64,000 nt of DNA. It comes from Lachnospiraceae bacterium. GTDB taxonomy: Bacteria > Bacillota > Clostridia > Lachnospirales > Lachnospiraceae. The DNA lies in contig JAAWCE010000026.1 of the NCBI GenBank assembly GCA_022793065.1, positions 1 to 64,000 of the forward strand. Direction: 5' to 3'. The notes under the pieces are model-generated. The model was not told the origin of the DNA, searched no databases, and saw nothing but the letters and a program-made list of their open reading frames with translations. Position numbers and translations under genes: made by a program. Within the stretch, counting starts at the first letter, position 1; the number at the start of each line of letters is the position of its first letter. Positions 26,494 to 35,423 of the stretch are shown here, piece by piece.

Positions 26494-29400
26494 ATGGATT
26501 TTAGAATCGGAGTAAATGCTCCCTGTGTTGTGGAATATGGAGCGCAGGAATCGGATGCGGTAAAAATTGCAGCGGAAAATTTGAAGACGGATTTAGTGAA
26601 AGTCTTTGGAGGGGGTGTCCTTGCGGAAACGCAGGAAAAAGGCACAGAGATTAGGATACGGACATTGGAAGGCTGTATGGAGCAAGCAAAAAGTGAGCGT
26701 CCTATTGAAGAGGAAATTTACGACCAATGGTATAAAAAATTAAAGGACGAAAGGGGCGTTCTGCGCAAAGAGGCGTATGGTTTGTGCGTAAAGAATGGGG
26801 TACTTTTTATCATAGGCGCCGACAGAAGAGGAACGGTATATGGTATTTATGAATTGTGTCAGCGCATTGGGGTTTCTCCCTGGTATTTTTGGGCGGATGT
26901 ACCTGTGAGAAAGAAAGAAGAATATATGCTTCCGGCTGATTATGAATATATGGATTACCCTTCTGTGGAGTACAGAGGGATTTTTATCAATGACGAGGAA
27001 GAACTGGAAGCCTGGGCAAAAAGTTACATGAGTGAAGACACGATTGGAGTTAGAACGTATGAGAAAATTTTTGAATTGTTGCTGCGGCTGAAAGGAAATT
27101 ATATTTGGCCGGCAATGCATGTGAATTCCTTTAATGTAAAGCGGGAAAACGGTGCGCTGGCGGATAAAATGGGAATTGTGGTAGGAACATCCCACTGTGA
27201 TATGCTGATGCGTTCCAATAACAGAGAGTGGAATCCCTGGATTTCTGGAAAAGGATATGAGGGGGTAAAATATGATTATTCTATTCCGGGCAAGAACCGT
27301 GAAATATTGCAGGAATATTGGCGGGAAAGTGTGGAACAGAACAGTGAGTTTGAGGTATGCTATACCCTTGGTATGCGTGGAATACATGATTCCGGCTTTG
27401 AGACAGAAGGATTGCAGGGGCTGGAGGGGGAGGAATTAAAAGCGGCAAAAATCCGGCTATTGCAGAAAGTGGTGTCAGACCAGCAGCAGATTCTAAAGGA
27501 TACATTGGGACGGGATACCATGATGACTTTTATTCCATATAAAGAAGTTCTTCCTTTGTATGACGGAGGGCTGGAGATTCCTGAAGAGATTACTTTGGTA
27601 TGGTCAAATGATAATTATGGTTATATACGCCGTTATCCTTCTGAAAAAGAGAAAAACCGAAAGGGCGGCAATGGAATTTATTATCATAATTCATACTGGG
27701 CTCCACCGGGTATGTCCTATGTATTTCTCTGTTCTATTCCCTTAGCACATACGGCGAACGAACTGCGCAAGGCTTATGCGGAGGGGATTCGGAAGTTATG
27801 GGTGATTAATACGGGTGCAATGAAGCCTTTGGAACAGGAGATAGAATTTTTTCTCAGGTTGGGATGGGATATTGGTAAAGAAGACGCTTTGACGGATGAT
27901 GTGGACGCTTATGTGGAGAATTGGATTAATCGGAATTTTACAGGTAATATAGGCAGGGAGACGGCGGCGCTGTTAAATGATTTCTCGCAGATTACCAATA
28001 TGCGTAAGCTGGAAATGATGGATTATGACGCTTTTTCGCAGACCGCGTATGGGGATGAAGCAGCGGTGAGAATTCATATTTATGAAGAGCTTTTCAGGCA
28101 GGGAAACAGATTGTATGCAAGCTTGCCGGAAGAAGAAAGAGAGGCGTTCTTTCAATTGGTACTTATGCGGATTCACGGTGCATATTTTACCAATTTGGCA
28201 TACTATTATGGGGATAGAAGCACATTGGCATATCATCAGGGCAAGCTGCAGGCGGCCGGGGAATATGTCAAGCAGGTGCGGGCGCTGGAAGATGCAAGAA
28301 GACGGATGTTAATTTATTACAATCAAAAGATGGTTAAAGGAAAATGGAATCATATTCTTGACCCTGAGGGCTTTCCGCCGCCGCGAGCGGCTATGATGCC
28401 CATATGTACTCCGCCTTTGAATATGGGCCATGCGGGCATGACAGTGACCATATGGAATGAAGACAAACCGATATATACCAGCGGATGCAGTGAGGAGGAA
28501 CAGGCCCATGCACGGGGTGAGCTGATATTTACCAGGCAAAAGGTAAAATGGCTGGAAATCGGCAATACCGGAACAGGAAGTATAGCCTATGTAATTGAGG
28601 CGCCGGAGTGGCTTAAATTGTCGCAGGTGCGTGGGACTGTTCAGACGGAATGTCGTATTTTGGTTTGGCCGGAGGATACTGTCTCTGATCGCCAGGGTGA
28701 AATTATTGTTACGGAAAACTGCACAGGCAGTCGTGTAAAGATTACGGTGCGTACCATAGCCCTGTTGGATGCCATAGAGGAGTGGGGCGGGAAGCAGAAG
28801 AGTCAGGAGGAGAAAACCCAATACATTGTTCCGGAGAGAGAGGCGGACAGGGCAATATGGCCGGGCGCGGTGCATGTGGAGGATGATGGTATGATAGCTG
28901 TGAAGGCAGACTGTGCGGATTCTCCTTGTTTTAAGAGGATAGTAAGGCTTGGCAGAGGGTATGGGAATTTGATGGAGGCTTGTGAAGCGGGCGGCTTTGG
29001 GGATGCTAAGAGTGTTCGTGTTGACGGAGAGGTTGACCAGGCGTCCTTTAAGCATAACGGGCCGTTGCGATATTGGGTATTTTTTCTGTCAGCGGGTGAA
29101 TTTACGTTAGAAATTCAACGCTTCCCTTCGCTGAATTCCACAGGGCGAATTAGAATTGGGGTGTCCGTGGACGACGGGCCGGTTCAAATTGTGGAGACAG
29201 AGGCAAACGATGAACACAGGGGAACCTGGCGGGAGAACGTTCGCAACAATGTGGATAGGATGTACCTGAAACTGCCGTATTTGGAAAAAGGGGGGCATGT
29301 AATTTCCTTTTATGCAATAGATCTATATGCTGCGTTTTCGGGATTTGTTATTTATACAAAAGAGCGAAAAGATAATAATTTTGCTGGGGCAGAGGGGTGT

Positions 29401-30126
29401 CAAGCACTGCCGGAAGCCTTTGACGCGGAAAGTTTTGCCAAAACCTTTTATGGTTCCATCCCTCTTGAGCCGCGAGCCGTAGAATATGCCTGCCCGGAAA
29501 AGGAAACGGATACACTTGCCGTTACGGATATTGTTATGCAAGAAAATACCTATGGAGAAACGGTGGAACCGGATTGGATTTTACGGCGGGGAGAGGAAAT
29601 CTTTTCAGAGAGGAATGGATATATCTGCATTGACTGTGCTTCTGCTTTGGCGCAGAGTGCGAATTCATATACCATGGGCCAATATTGGGAACACTGTGCA
29701 AGTGAATCGTATGGACGAAGTGGAATGGCATTGTATATTAGAAAACGGGATATATCAAAGAACTCCAAAGTACATTCATTAAATTATCGTTTTCAATGTG
29801 CGGGCGGAATGTATGTGGTCTGGCTGCTTGCCAAATTTGGCGGAAAGGAAGAATCATTTTTTGGTGTGGGTATCGATGGGTGCCCATTAAAGGAAGAAGA
29901 GATTTATCGTCAGGGTTGTCTGTGGAGGTACGAAGCAGAACAGATTTACCGGTATGTGCCTGTGGGAAGAATAAAACTGCAGGAGGGAAATCATTTGCTT
30001 ACATTTTATGCAAAAGCGGCCGGGCTTCGGTTTGACAGAATATGTTTGGTGTCGGAAGAAGAATTTAAAGATTCCCAACAGAAAAAATTGCCCCCGGCAG
30101 ATTCTAAGTGGAAAGAGTTTTGCTGA
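26494..30126 (+). CDS. Family 115 glycoside hydrolase (alpha-glucuronidase type)
   Basis: 1210 aa with AATAGGAGGATT before the ATG. The N-terminal half fits GH115: ADRRGTVYGIYELCQRIGVSPW, a PSVEYRGIFINDEEEL core, LKGNYIWPAMHVNSFN, VVGTSHCDMLMRSNNREW, and TLVWSNDNYGYIRRYPSEKE, with acidic residues typical of the active cleft. GH115 enzymes remove 4-O-methyl-glucuronic acid side chains from xylan, including internal ones. The C-terminal part (about 640-1210) is beta-rich with two repeated jelly-roll-like stretches; it is longer than many GH115 proteins. No signal peptide is seen, so it acts inside the cell on imported xylo-oligosaccharides. Confidence 0.92.
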   Translation: MDFRIGVNAPCVVEYGAQESDAVKIAAENLKTDLVKVFGGGVLAETQEKGTEIRIRTLEGCMEQAKSERPIEEEIYDQWYKKLKDERGVLRKEAYGLCVKNGVLFIIGADRRGTVYGIYELCQRIGVSPWYFWADVPVRKKEEYMLPADYEYMDYPSVEYRGIFINDEEELEAWAKSYMSEDTIGVRTYEKIFELLLRLKGNYIWPAMHVNSFNVKRENGALADKMGIVVGTSHCDMLMRSNNREWNPWISGKGYEGVKYDYSIPGKNREILQEYWRESVEQNSEFEVCYTLGMRGIHDSGFETEGLQGLEGEELKAAKIRLLQKVVSDQQQILKDTLGRDTMMTFIPYKEVLPLYDGGLEIPEEITLVWSNDNYGYIRRYPSEKEKNRKGGNGIYYHNSYWAPPGMSYVFLCSIPLAHTANELRKAYAEGIRKLWVINTGAMKPLEQEIEFFLRLGWDIGKEDALTDDVDAYVENWINRNFTGNIGRETAALLNDFSQITNMRKLEMMDYDAFSQTAYGDEAAVRIHIYEELFRQGNRLYASLPEEEREAFFQLVLMRIHGAYFTNLAYYYGDRSTLAYHQGKLQAAGEYVKQVRALEDARRRMLIYYNQKMVKGKWNHILDPEGFPPPRAAMMPICTPPLNMGHAGMTVTIWNEDKPIYTSGCSEEEQAHARGELIFTRQKVKWLEIGNTGTGSIAYVIEAPEWLKLSQVRGTVQTECRILVWPEDTVSDRQGEIIVTENCTGSRVKITVRTIALLDAIEEWGGKQKSQEEKTQYIVPEREADRAIWPGAVHVEDDGMIAVKADCADSPCFKRIVRLGRGYGNLMEACEAGGFGDAKSVRVDGEVDQASFKHNGPLRYWVFFLSAGEFTLEIQRFPSLNSTGRIRIGVSVDDGPVQIVETEANDEHRGTWRENVRNNVDRMYLKLPYLEKGGHVISFYAIDLYAAFSGFVIYTKERKDNNFAGAEGCQALPEAFDAESFAKTFYGSIPLEPRAVEYACPEKETDTLAVTDIVMQENTYGETVEPDWILRRGEEIFSERNGYICIDCASALAQSANSYTMGQYWEHCASESYGRSGMALYIRKRDISKNSKVHSLNYRFQCAGGMYVVWLLAKFGGKEESFFGVGIDGCPLKEEEIYRQGCLWRYEAEQIYRYVPVGRIKLQEGNHLLTFYAKAAGLRFDRICLVSEEEFKDSQQKKLPPADSKWKEFC

Positions 30127-30262
30127 TATTTTGGGCTGTGTATTGTTTTGCAATATTCTTAGCGCCGAGACAGTCAAAAAATAATTTGATGGTTGAGGCG
30201 CTGAGAAAAGTTTTGATAAAACATCCGAGTATGAGATAGAAATAGAACAGTTTGAAGGATAG

Positions 30263-30299
30263 AAAAACGGAATTATTCTAATTGAACAATTCCGTTTTT
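30263..30299. terminator. Bidirectional terminator between GH115 and tRNA-Gly
   Basis: AAAAACGGAATT (30263-30274) pairs fully with AATTCCGTTTTT (30288-30299), 12 bp, loop 13 nt. The A-run and T-run flanks make it work on both strands: after the GH115 gene (+) and after tRNA-Gly (-). Confidence 0.8.
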
Positions 30300-30308
30300 A
30301 TCTTTTGA

Positions 30309-30381
30309 AGCGATAGACGGGACTCGAACCCGCGGTTTCCACCTTGGCAAGGTGGCGCTCTACCAACTGAGCCACTATCGC
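30309..30381 (-). tRNA. tRNA-Gly(GCC)
   Basis: Minus-strand cloverleaf: acceptor GCGATAG/CTATCGC, D-arm with GCTCAGTTGGTAGAGC, anticodon stem CCACC/GGTGG around loop TTGCCAA (anticodon GCC), T-arm GCGGGTTCGAGTCCCGT-like, discriminator U as expected for glycine. CCA is not encoded. It decodes GGC and GGU. Confidence 0.95.
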
Positions 30382-30439
30382 ATATAGCAAAAATATTATT
30401 ATGTTGTATATCTACAAGAACTATTTAGTAGACTTTATA

Positions 30440-30468
30440 AGTATACATAAAAAGGATTTATTTGTCAA
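30440..30468 (-). promoter_or_regulatory. Promoter of tRNA-Gly
   Basis: Minus strand: perfect TTGACA (30468-30463), 17-bp spacer, TATACT (30445-30440). A strong stable-RNA promoter about 60 bp before the tRNA. Confidence 0.8.
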
Positions 30469-30534
30469 GATAAAATTCGGCAGATTCGGAAGAAAATAAT
30501 ACAAAAAAATAATGCAAAAAAAGTAAAAAAATGC

Positions 30535-30563
30535 TTGCTTTTTTTTTGAACATGTAGTATTAT
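30535..30563 (+). promoter_or_regulatory. Promoter of tRNA-Glu
   Basis: TTGCTT at 30535-30540, a 17-bp spacer, TATTAT at 30558-30563, about 30 bp before the tRNA. Together with the tRNA-Gly promoter it forms a divergent pair. Confidence 0.6.
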
Positions 30564-30593
30564 ATACAAGTACCACAAATGAATTACTGTTAG

Positions 30594-30665
30594 GGCTGAT
30601 TGGTCAAGCGGTCAAGACGCCGCCCTCTCACGGCGGAAACAGGGGTTCGATTCCCCTATCAGCTG
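30594..30665 (+). tRNA. tRNA-Glu(CTC)
   Basis: Cloverleaf: acceptor GGCTGAT with ATCAGCT (one G-U at the end), anticodon stem CCGCC/GGCGG around CTCTCAC (anticodon CTC), T-arm GGGG-TTCGATT-CCCC, discriminator G as usual for glutamate. CCA is not encoded. It reads GAG; a UUC tRNA-Glu must lie elsewhere in the genome. Confidence 0.93.
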
Positions 30666-30674
30666 TTTTATAAG

Positions 30675-30714
30675 CCTTGATACTTCTAATGTATATGGAG
30701 TTTCAAGGTTTTTG
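30675..30714 (+). terminator. Terminator after tRNA-Glu
   Basis: CCTTGA (30675-30680) pairs with TCAAGG (30703-30708), extended by ACT/AGT inside, then TTTTTG. It ends a single-tRNA transcript. Confidence 0.6.
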
Positions 30715-30719
30715 TTTAA

Positions 30720-31121
30720 ATTAAAACTTCTTTTTTCTGATTTTAAGTTTTTTTCTTTCGTTTTATGTCGGATTTAATTCCAATATTGCAGTATATCGGT
30801 ATGGTGTGTCATAAAAGAATGAAATTTATGTTTTCGCAGATTTTGGCAAGTAATTTCCATATAGTTATTTAAGCGGCGTTGTACATTGAGAATAGACTTT
30901 GCCCATTGTTTATGATATAGTTTTCTAAAATATTAAAAACATAAAAATAATATTAATTTCATACAAGAAATTGATATATATTATTTTACATATATTTGAA
31001 CCATGTTATTTATAACATGGGAATATGTAAAGTCCATTGAATTATCAAATAGTGTAGATTTTTGGAATTTGTAATAGAAGCTGGTTAGGATAGCAAATCG
31101 GAACATGAAAGGAGAAAAGCA
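30720..31121. other. AT-rich intergenic stretch before tatD
   Basis: About 400 bp with no ORF or RNA gene that I can support. It holds a weak sigma-A-like pair (TAGACT 30893-30898, 17 bp, TATAGT 30916-30921) and a perfect 9+2+9 palindrome at 31001-31020 (arms CCATGTTAT and ATAACATGG). The latter is operator-like or a small hairpin in the tatD leader. Confidence 0.5.
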
Positions 31122-31913
31122 ATGCAGATAAAATATTATGATATTGGATTGAATTTGTTTTGCAGACAATTTTCCAATCCTGAAAAAATCATTCAAGAAG
31201 CGGAAGAAAATGAGGTATGTTGTATATTGACCGGAACAGACATGAAAACTAATATAAGAATTGATGAGTTTGTGAGAACGCATAATGTTTACGGAACCGT
31301 AGGCATACACCCTCATAATGCGGATCGTGCAGGAGCGGAGGATTTCATACATATGGAACATTTCCTGAGCGAAAATCGTAAAATAGTAGCTGTGGGCGAA
31401 TGTGGTTTGGATTATGACAGAATGTTTTCCACAAAAGAAAATCAGATAAGGTGTCTGGAAAAACATATTGTTTTGGCAGAAAAAATGAATAAACCGTTAT
31501 TTCTTCATGAGCGCAGCGCGGTAAATGATTTTGTCAAAAGATTTAAGCGGCATCCGGATATCTGTGAGAAATCCGTAGTGCATTGCTTTACCGGAAATAA
31601 AGATACTTTGGACAAATATCTGACAATGGGATTTTATATTGGTATTACAGGCTGGATCTGTGACGAGCGCCGTGGGAAAGAGTTGAGGGAAGCCGTCCGC
31701 AACATTCCTCTTAACAGGATTTTGGTGGAAACCGACGCGCCTTATCTGACCCCTGGAAATATTCAGGGATTGGAAAGGGTCAATGTGCCGCAAAACATAG
31801 TGTATGTCGTCAGAGAACTTGCAAAGCATATGAGGGTTTCAGAAGAAGAATTGATAAGTCATGCAAGGAAAAATACGGAAAGACTATTTCAGATAACTAC
31901 TGATAAATCATAG
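31122..31913 (+). CDS. tatD: TatD family metal-dependent DNase
   Basis: 263 aa with GAAAGGAG before the ATG. It is a true TatD rather than the more common YcfH/YjjV branch: the N-terminus is DIGLNL in place of the DxHxH motif, followed by ILTGTDM, VGIHPHNAD, AVGECGLDYDR, FLHER, VVHCFTG, GITGWICDERRG and LVETDAPYL, nearly the E. coli TatD pattern. TatD is a divalent-metal 3'-5' exonuclease and endonuclease linked to DNA repair and degradation. It is cytoplasmic and of normal length. It has its own leader of several hundred bases. Confidence 0.92.
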   Translation: MQIKYYDIGLNLFCRQFSNPEKIIQEAEENEVCCILTGTDMKTNIRIDEFVRTHNVYGTVGIHPHNADRAGAEDFIHMEHFLSENRKIVAVGECGLDYDRMFSTKENQIRCLEKHIVLAEKMNKPLFLHERSAVNDFVKRFKRHPDICEKSVVHCFTGNKDTLDKYLTMGFYIGITGWICDERRGKELREAVRNIPLNRILVETDAPYLTPGNIQGLERVNVPQNIVYVVRELAKHMRVSEEELISHARKNTERLFQITTDKS

Positions 31914-32006
31914 TGGATAAATAGTAACAGGCCAGCCCTGTCAAATTGTACAAACTTTTCCTTTGGCTGAATTGCTGCCTTAAATATTGAAATTTTCATA
32001 AAACAC

Positions 32007-32035
32007 TTGCACCCCTTACTTTTTTGGTGTATATT
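32007..32035 (+). promoter_or_regulatory. Promoter of topA
   Basis: TTGCAC at 32007-32012, a 17-bp spacer, TATATT at 32030-32035. The leader to the ATG at 32107 is about 65 nt. Confidence 0.6.
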
Positions 32036-32106
32036 GTTTCACGATTGATTTTTTATTATCGTATAGAACATGAGTGTGAGTGATAGAATTTAAAGGGGTG
32101 TGTATT

Positions 32107-34182
32107 ATGGCAAAATACCTGGTAATTGTGGAATCTCCTGCAAAAGTGAAGACTATTAAGAAGTTCTTGGGGTCAAATTATCAAGTGGCGGCCAGCAACG
32201 GGCATGTTCGCGATTTGCCCAAAAGTTCCATGGGAATTGATGTGGAACATGATTTTGAGCCGAAATATATCACTATCCGAGGAAAGGGAGATATTCTGGC
32301 AGGGCTGCGCAAAGAAGTAAAAAAAGCGGAAAAAATATATCTGGCAACCGACCCTGACCGGGAAGGGGAGGCTATTTCCTGGCATCTCTTGTTTGCTTTG
32401 AAACTTGAAGACAAAAAGGTTTATCGCATAACATTCAATGAAATTACGAAAAATGCTGTCAAAGAGTCGTTGAAAAATGCCCGTGAAATCAATATGAACC
32501 TGGTTGACGCCCAACAGGCGCGCCGAATGTTGGACCGCATGGTGGGATATCGGATCTCTCCTTTGCTGTGGGCAAAGATTAAGAGAGGGTTGAGCGCAGG
32601 ACGTGTTCAGTCGGTAGCACTGCGGATTATCTGTGACAGAGAAGATGAAATCAATGCTTTCATCCCTGAAGAATATTGGACCTTAGACGTGAATTTGAAC
32701 GTAAAAGGGGAGAAAAAGGCTGTCTGTGCAAAATATTATGGAACAAAAGAAAAAAAACAGGAAATAACCTGTAAAGAACAGGTGGATTCCATTGTGGCTT
32801 CGCTGAAAAATGCCAGTTATAAAGTAACTGAGGTGAAGAAGGGGGAGCGTTTGAAAAAGCCGCCCCTGCCATTTACCACATCCACACTTCAGCAGGAGGC
32901 CAGCAAGGCGCTTAATTTTTCAACGCAGAAGACCATGCGGCTTGCGCAGCAGCTTTATGAAGGTGTGGATATTAAGGGAGAGGGAACTGTGGGTCTCATC
33001 ACATATCTGCGTACAGATTCAACCCGAGTGTCTGAAGAGGCGGAGGCGATGGCGGCAAAGTTCATTGATGCAAATTATGGGAAAGAGTATTTATCCATAG
33101 TTTCCAATGGGAAAAAGAACGGACAAAAGATACAGGACGCCCACGAAGCTATTCGTCCTACGGATTTAAACCGGCTTCCCATTGCGATGAAGGAAGAGTT
33201 GCCCAGAGACCTTTTTCGACTTTATCAATTGATTTGGAAGCGTTTTACGGCAAGCCGTATGAGCGCAGCAAAATATGAGACAACAGCAGTAAAAATTCAG
33301 GGGGGCGATCATATTTTTACGGTGGCCGCGTCCTCTTTGAAGTTTGACGGTTTTTTAAAGGTATACAGTGCGGCGGACGATAAAGAGGAAGAAAATGCGT
33401 TAAGTGTGGGTCTGCGCCAGGACAGTGAACTTTCGTTTATGTCCTTTGACCCAAAGCAGCATTTTACCCAGCCTCCCGCCCATTATACGGAAGCATCTCT
33501 GGTCAGGGCACTGGAAGAGTTAGGCATTGGACGGCCCAGTACCTATGCGCCTACCATTACTACCATTTTAGCCAGAAGATATGTGACGAAGGAAAATAAA
33601 AACCTTTATGTGACGGAGTTGGGAGAAGTGGTAAACGGCATGATGAAGGAAGCGTTTCCGACAATTGTGGATGTGAATTTTACCGCTAACATGGAAGCCC
33701 TTTTGGATGGGGTGGAAGAAGGCAGTGTCAGGTGGAAGACAATTGTGGCCAATTTTTATCCTGATTTGGATGAGGCTGTGAAACAGGCGGAAAAAGAGTT
33801 GGCGGAGGTGACCATAGCCGACGAGGTAAGTGAGGAGGTATGTGAAGTCTGCGGTAGGCAGATGGTGATAAAATACGGTCCTCATGGGCGCTTTCTGGCC
33901 TGTCCGGGATTTCCTGAATGTCGTAATACCAAACCATACTATGAAAAAATTGGTGTGGCCTGTCCAAAATGCGGTAAGGATATTGTGTTGAAAAAAACGA
34001 AAAAAGGAAGAAAATATTATGGCTGTATCGACAATCCGGATTGTGATTTTATGGTTTGGCAGAAGCCGTCCGGACAAAATTGTCCTAAATGCGGAGAACC
34101 CATGTTGATCAAGGGGAACAAACTTGTGTGTATGGGAGAACAGTGCGGTTATAGTGTTTTGTCCGAATTGTCCAATAAATAA
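32107..34182 (+). CDS. topA: DNA topoisomerase I
   Basis: 691 aa from the ATG at 32107 (AAAGGGGTG upstream); the in-frame ATG at 32080 adds nine unconserved residues. It relaxes negative supercoils by a 5'-phosphotyrosine intermediate. It shows the Toprim domain LVIVESPAKVKTIKKFL with ATDPDREGEAISWHL, the catalytic Tyr300 in TYLRTDSTRVS, GRPSTYAPTI, and at the C-terminus three four-Cys zinc-ribbon motifs (CEVCG, CPKCG, CPKCG with downstream Cys pairs) from about residue 577. The length is usual for Firmicutes. codY follows directly; the trmFO-codV-clpQ-clpY genes found between them in Bacillus are absent. Confidence 0.97.
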   Translation: MAKYLVIVESPAKVKTIKKFLGSNYQVAASNGHVRDLPKSSMGIDVEHDFEPKYITIRGKGDILAGLRKEVKKAEKIYLATDPDREGEAISWHLLFALKLEDKKVYRITFNEITKNAVKESLKNAREINMNLVDAQQARRMLDRMVGYRISPLLWAKIKRGLSAGRVQSVALRIICDREDEINAFIPEEYWTLDVNLNVKGEKKAVCAKYYGTKEKKQEITCKEQVDSIVASLKNASYKVTEVKKGERLKKPPLPFTTSTLQQEASKALNFSTQKTMRLAQQLYEGVDIKGEGTVGLITYLRTDSTRVSEEAEAMAAKFIDANYGKEYLSIVSNGKKNGQKIQDAHEAIRPTDLNRLPIAMKEELPRDLFRLYQLIWKRFTASRMSAAKYETTAVKIQGGDHIFTVAASSLKFDGFLKVYSAADDKEEENALSVGLRQDSELSFMSFDPKQHFTQPPAHYTEASLVRALEELGIGRPSTYAPTITTILARRYVTKENKNLYVTELGEVVNGMMKEAFPTIVDVNFTANMEALLDGVEEGSVRWKTIVANFYPDLDEAVKQAEKELAEVTIADEVSEEVCEVCGRQMVIKYGPHGRFLACPGFPECRNTKPYYEKIGVACPKCGKDIVLKKTKKGRKYYGCIDNPDCDFMVWQKPSGQNCPKCGEPMLIKGNKLVCMGEQCGYSVLSELSNK

Positions 34183-34205
34183 CAATAAAATAAATTGGTT
34201 AAACA

Positions 34206-34234
34206 TTGTAATCTGAATTTAATTGTGATATGAT
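34206..34234 (+). promoter_or_regulatory. Promoter of codY
   Basis: TTGTAA at 34206-34211, a 17-bp spacer, TATGAT at 34229-34234. The leader of about 120 nt has small hairpins (AATGTGG/CCGCATT at 34249-34266) and no riboswitch that I recognise. Confidence 0.55.
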
Positions 34235-34363
34235 GAAGTAGGTTTTATAATGTGGTTTTCCGCATTGCATCGAAATGAATATAAGGCACAGTGGGTGCGT
34301 GGCAGCCGGATCCTGTGGTTGCCTCCGCGGTTTGTAAAAGTAACAAAGAACGGAGGAATAGGT

Positions 34364-35149
34364 ATGAGCAGTGTACAGCTTCTTGATAAGACCAGAAAGA
34401 TCGGCAAGCTATTGCATAATAACAATTCCAGCAAAGTTGTGTTCAATGATATTTGTGAAGTTATGCGTGAAATTGTTAATTCCAATGTGCAAGTGATCAG
34501 CCGTAAGGGAAAGGTTTTGGGAGTGGCAAAATCTGAAGGCATTGATTCCATCAATGAGTTGATTGACGAGAGTGTGGGGGGCTTTATTGATACCATGCTC
34601 AATGAGAGGCTACTTGGGGTATTATCCACAAAAGAAAACGTAAATTTGGAAACTTTGGGATTTGAGAGTGAGGACATCAGAAGATTTCAGGCGATTATAA
34701 CGCCTATTGAAATTGCCGGTGAGCGGCTTGGAACATTATTTATTTATAAATGCGATACTCAATATGACATTGATGACATTATACTGTGTGAATATGGCAC
34801 AACCGTTGTGGGGTTGGAAATGCTTCGGGCGGTGAATGAAGAGAGTGCGGAAGAGAGTCGTAAGCTTGCGGTAGTGGAATCTGCGATCAGTACGCTTTCG
34901 TTTTCCGAAATGGAGGCAATCACACATATATTTGAAGAATTGAATGGCATGGAAGGTATTCTGGTTGCCAGCAAGATTGCGGACAGGGTAGGGATTACCC
35001 GTTCTGTTATAGTCAATGCTTTGAGAAAATTTGAGAGTGCTGGTGTGATAGAATCACGTTCTTCCGGAATGAAGGGTACTTACATTAAGGTACTGAACGA
35101 TGTGGTTTTTGACAAGATAGCGGAGCTGAAGCGTCAGAACAGACATTGA
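34364..35149 (+). CDS. codY: GTP- and branched-chain amino acid-sensing repressor CodY
   Basis: 261 aa from the ATG at 34364 (ACGGAGGAATAGG upstream); the longer frame from 34250 runs through the leader and is unlike CodY. It shows the N-terminal GAF domain (LLDKTRKIGKLL at the start, where isoleucine/valine and GTP control activity) and the C-terminal winged helix-turn-helix from about 185 (ASKIADRVGITRSVIVNALRKFESAG, SSGMKGTYIKV), which is almost invariant in CodY. It represses nutrient-acquisition, biosynthesis and often motility genes during rich growth. It stands directly before the flagellar operon, as in Bacillus, and ends in a terminator. Confidence 0.97.
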   Translation: MSSVQLLDKTRKIGKLLHNNNSSKVVFNDICEVMREIVNSNVQVISRKGKVLGVAKSEGIDSINELIDESVGGFIDTMLNERLLGVLSTKENVNLETLGFESEDIRRFQAIITPIEIAGERLGTLFIYKCDTQYDIDDIILCEYGTTVVGLEMLRAVNEESAEESRKLAVVESAISTLSFSEMEAITHIFEELNGMEGILVASKIADRVGITRSVIVNALRKFESAGVIESRSSGMKGTYIKVLNDVVFDKIAELKRQNRH

Positions 35150-35207
35150 TAACATAATAACATATGGAAATGACAAAGGGAGTTGGATAGCGGATAGGCC
35201 GTTGTGT

Positions 35208-35243
35208 AAAGGGATTTATTGGTTCGGCAATAAGTTCCTTTTT
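35208..35243 (+). terminator. Rho-independent terminator after codY
   Basis: AAAGGGAT-TTATTG (35208-35221) pairs with CAATAA-GTTCCTTT (with G-U pairs), loop GTTCGG-like, then a run of T. It separates codY from the flagellar operon. Confidence 0.65.
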
Positions 35244-35281
35244 ACGTTTAGAGTAATAGGAAATTTTTACCATATGTGTTA

Positions 35282-35296
35282 TTTTTTCAGTTTATT
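35282..35296. promoter_or_regulatory. Possible CodY site before the flagellar promoter
   Basis: The 15-mer has TTTTCAG in the left half and agrees with the CodY consensus (AATTTTCWGAAAATT) at 10 of 15 positions. It ends 12 bp before the -35 of the fla/che promoter. CodY represses this operon in Bacillus subtilis; a site here is plausible but the match is modest. Confidence 0.3.
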
Positions 35297-35308
35297 TCAA
35301 CAATGGTA

Positions 35309-35337
35309 TTGTTTTTTTGGAGGAAAATTACTATAAT
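35309..35337 (+). promoter_or_regulatory. Main sigma-A promoter of the fla/che operon
   Basis: TTGTTT at 35309-35314, a 17-bp spacer and a perfect TATAAT at 35332-35337, about 80 nt before flgB. No other strong promoter was found before the genes to 64000, so this may drive nearly 29 kb. Confidence 0.65.
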
Positions 35338-35423
35338 AGAAAGGTGTGAATGTAGGTTTTGCTGATGAAATGTGATACATAGTAAGAGGGAGAGAGAATA
35401 TAGGGGTTGGAAAGGAGAAGGAA

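Noticed and set aside
28309..29055. 248-codon minus-strand open frame opposite the GH115 gene
   Set aside because: Shadow of a clear coding sequence with no own ribosome site or motif.
34207..34221. CodY-like box in the codY promoter spacer
   Set aside because: Only 8 of 15 positions agree with the consensus, no better than expected in AT-rich DNA.
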